From NCBI RefSeq assembly GCF_932526225.1, contig NC_064035.1:8915296-8979295 (forward strand): a DNA stretch of 64,000 nt, read 5' to 3'. This stretch comes from Nematostella vectensis. Its lineage: Eukaryota; Cnidaria; Anthozoa; Actiniaria; Edwardsiidae. Positions 61,589-64,000 of this stretch are shown piece by piece. The position numbers were made by a program, and so were the translations under genes. The notes below the pieces were generated by a model. It was not told the DNA's origin. It did not search any database and saw only the letters and a list, made by a program, of their open reading frames with translations. Within the stretch, counting starts at the first letter, position 1. Each line of letters opens with the position of its first letter.

Positions 61589-64000
61589 CTATTCTTCTTT
61601 TCGTTTCACGGTGCTCAGTCCACTTTTGAATCTAACTACTTTTAAACATTTAACCAGCATGAATACAAAAATGGAAATGATAGTTCCAAAAAATAGCATA
61701 ACATCTAAAAGGAAGTACTGGTAAAATGGAAGGTCCCGGCCTGATGGTCTAAGGTGCTGGGTTCCATTGTTTCTAATGACATATTCTATCCAAAAAGCGC
61801 CTTCTTGTTGTGGTGTCTGGGGTTTGTCCTCCATAAGTCTGGAAACCCTCAACGCATTTTCTTTGTAGCAGGGCTTTTCTATTAGTTCATTGATGTTTTT
61901 AATCATTTCCTCAGCTGTAGATTCCTTCAGGCTCACAGAAATCCCTAAACCTGCAGCCTTCACTTTCTCTCCATATCCAAACTGGTCAGAAAAGAGGGGG
62001 GTTACCAGCAAGGGCACCCCATGGCCACACCCTTCGTAGACGCTATTAGCCCCTCCATGGGTTATGAATAGTTTAACATTAGAGTTTGCAAGTATGTCAT
62101 TCTGAGGCATCCACTTCACAAGCATAACATTGTCAGTCTTAGGAAAAGAATCACCAAACTTGATTATCACCTAGAAGATGAAAAATGTTAATGATAATAG
62201 ACATTTACTCAAATTCCTTTAAATACAGTGCCATACCAGGCCACATTAGCATACCTGTCAACTCTCCCACATTAGGCGGGAGTCTCAAGATTCTGGACCC
62301 CTTCTCCTGCTCTCCCACGTTAAGCACCAAATCTCCCACTTTTTAGCGATTTTTATTGCTTCCGAAAAATTATTCTATGGAAAATCATAATTTTGCCTAT
62401 TTTCTATTAGAATCTTTAAAACAATAATTGCCTTGCGTAGCGCATTTTATCAAACACCCTTGTGAGATCTATAAGTGGATTTGTTCAGGCGTGTTCCTAG
62501 GATTGGTTGAGGGGGGTGGGGGTGCACAGTCATAGGTATCATGGGAAACGTATAGTATTTGAAGATTCCTTAATAAGAAATTACCAACTTTTTGGCTGCC
62601 ACCTATGTACGCGCCTGTTGTTCATGAGAGCTTTCTTTCTATCCGGGAAACGCTTGCAAGTTTATACCCACCCCTCTTCTCCCAAAAATAATATACCCCT
62701 CCCCCAAAAAATTCTCAAGCCTTTAAATTTTCGGAGATTGACAGGTATGCATTAGATTGGGACATCAAGACAATAATTTTGTGCATGGCTCCCTCATATT
62801 TTTTTTTAATATTTGGGGACATGCCCCCAGTGCCTCACCCCCTGCTGTGGCCCTGGAATAGTGTTAATAATCTAATACTATTTGCCATCACACAAAAAGC
62901 AAAATCAGCACGTTTAGCAACATCATGTTTTCATCTAATATTGCTAAATTGAAATAAATCAGCTAGAAAAAGCCTTCTAAAACCTCACCCAAAACAGTGG
63001 CATGACCTGAAGGGTAAAACCAAACAAGTCATCTCCTTAACTTCAGAAACAAATGAAGAGACAATAGGCAACTTGGATACCAGGGTGGTAAAAAAGTAAG
63101 TCATGGCTATTTTGTGTAAAATAACAGAGTATCAAATTTATGTTAGGGCCCTCTAATTCACCCTGTTTTTAAAACCCTAGATCCACACCTGCTTTTTTAA
63201 CCTTTTTTTCTTGAAAAACTCTGAATATTTACCTTGTACTTGAGTTTTGAGAATACATTCGCAAGTTTAGAAACAACTGCATCATCTAAGCTCATCACCA
63301 TGCTTCCAAATGACACTAGTACCACACCATGTTCTGCCGATGCTATGAAATCTTCAAATTCCCTTGGCAACTTCATAGCTTGCCTTTGAGATGGGGAACC
63401 TATCACTTTAACATCTAAAGAAATAATGATAACAGTCTGAGGGAAATAAAATAAAAAGTCTTGTGTTGTCATTATTGCAAAATGTTGTTAACATGCACCT
63501 CTGGGGGCAACACTCAGTTTCAATGGATAGCGAAAAACAAATGACCGAAATTTGTTAATGTAAAAGAATAAGTATTTGTAGCCAGGATTTGCTGAGGGGG
63601 ATGAGGGTGGGTTCTTTACCTATTTAGCAGACCATTTTCTCTTAGGAAGCTCGCCCTACCTCATAGTGATACTTTATTTTCCTTAATAAGAGGGGACCTT
63701 TCAGTCAAGTGGGGGGATTCTTCTGAGCCCCCTGGCTCCGGGCCTGCACAGCTAAAGAACTTTTCTGAAAAGTTGTAACATCTGGTTATAATTCAGGTAC
63801 ATCTGAGGATGTTGAACTTGCCCCTTGTGCATCCCCCCCCCATCTACATGCCTACTTATGAACACCTCACATGTACCTGAGTACAACTGATAAATAATTC
63901 AAAATGATATAATTTACTTGGTGGAAGTGGGCGTGCCCATTCTAGGGACCAATCTGCTGGAGCAAGTACAATATCTGTGTCTCCTAGAAGCTCAGCAACA
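61589..64000 (-). CDS. UDP-glucuronosyltransferase (3' part; continues beyond the right edge)
   Basis: A membrane-bound ER enzyme family that transfers sugar from UDP-glucuronate (or another UDP-sugar) to small lipophilic acceptors. Three exons are visible in transcript order: 64000-63918 (partial, ends ARPLPPN), 63414-63233 (VKVIG, LPREFEDFIASAEHGVVLVS), and 62170-61589 (last). The last exon holds the sugar-nucleotide signature FITHGGANSVYEGCGHGVPL with the following DQF, then one C-terminal membrane helix (DVMLFFGTIISIFVFMLV) and a basic cytosolic tail. The tail ends KRKEE, a K-x-K-x-x dilysine ER-retrieval signal. The acceptor-binding N-terminal half is outside the window, so the substrate cannot be guessed. 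Phases agree across both junctions. Confidence 0.93.
62249..62750. mobile_element. TIR element in the last UGT intron, about 500 bp
   Basis: GCATACCTGTCAACTCTCCC at the left is mirrored by GGAGATTGACAGGTATGC at the right. ATTA lies just outside both ends (CATTA before, ATTAGA after). A fragment of the dispersed repeat also seen at 37.2 kb sits inside (about 62488-62612), suggesting one element inserted into or carrying the other. No transposase. Confidence 0.75.

Overview
The window looks like nuclear DNA of an anthozoan cnidarian, most likely a sea anemone of the Nematostella type. The genes are intron-rich and animal-type: a FERM-PDZ tyrosine phosphatase, alpha-tubulin, muscle-type myosin regulatory light chain, stonin, UBE4A, UBE2F, FBXO36 and a UDP-glucuronosyltransferase. 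The introns are short and AT-rich, and there are many small inverted-repeat elements. The species call is inference; the gene identities rest on translated exons.

Layout. (1) 1-15.7 kb, minus strand: a PTPN3/PTPN4-type gene. I could splice 31 exons in phase (about 799 residues: FERM, PDZ, start of the PTP domain). The end of the phosphatase domain lies off the left edge, so the intronless FBXO36 gene on the plus strand (442-993) appears to sit inside its intron. (2) 15.7-21.7 kb: intergenic DNA with foldback elements and an intronless NHL-repeat gene on the minus strand. (3) 21.7-29.1 kb, plus strand: alpha-tubulin (5 exons, 451 aa), then myosin regulatory light chain (2 exons, 172 aa) with a CArG box upstream. 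(4) 29.6-47.5 kb, minus strand: UBE4A, a U-box ubiquitin ligase/E4. I spliced 28 exons into 1084 aa with no frame break. Its introns carry at least five long tandem arrays (17, 56 and 21 bp units plus ATC-rich tracts). (5) 49.1-53.4 kb, plus strand: UBE2F, the NEDD8 E2, divergent from UBE4A (9 exons, 188 aa). (6) 57.2-59.8 kb, plus strand: a stonin endocytic adaptor in one exon. (7) 61.6 kb to the right edge, minus strand: 3' part of a UDP-glucuronosyltransferase.

The most interesting observation is a recurring one. In six introns of three unrelated genes (PTPN4-like, UBE4A, UBE2F), the tandem repeat beside an exon is made of the exon-intron junction itself: the last or first coding bases plus the splice site, copied 3 to about 38 times into the intron. 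In UBE4A the seed is conserved coding sequence and the 21 bp unit keeps frame, so each extra copy is an in-frame alternative 5' splice site adding a heptad. I know of no description of such junction-seeded minisatellites as a recurrent feature of one genome.

No operon, CRISPR or prokaryotic logic applies. Three genes (FBXO36, UBE4A, UBE2F) belong to ubiquitin/NEDD8 conjugation, but there is no evidence that this is more than linkage.
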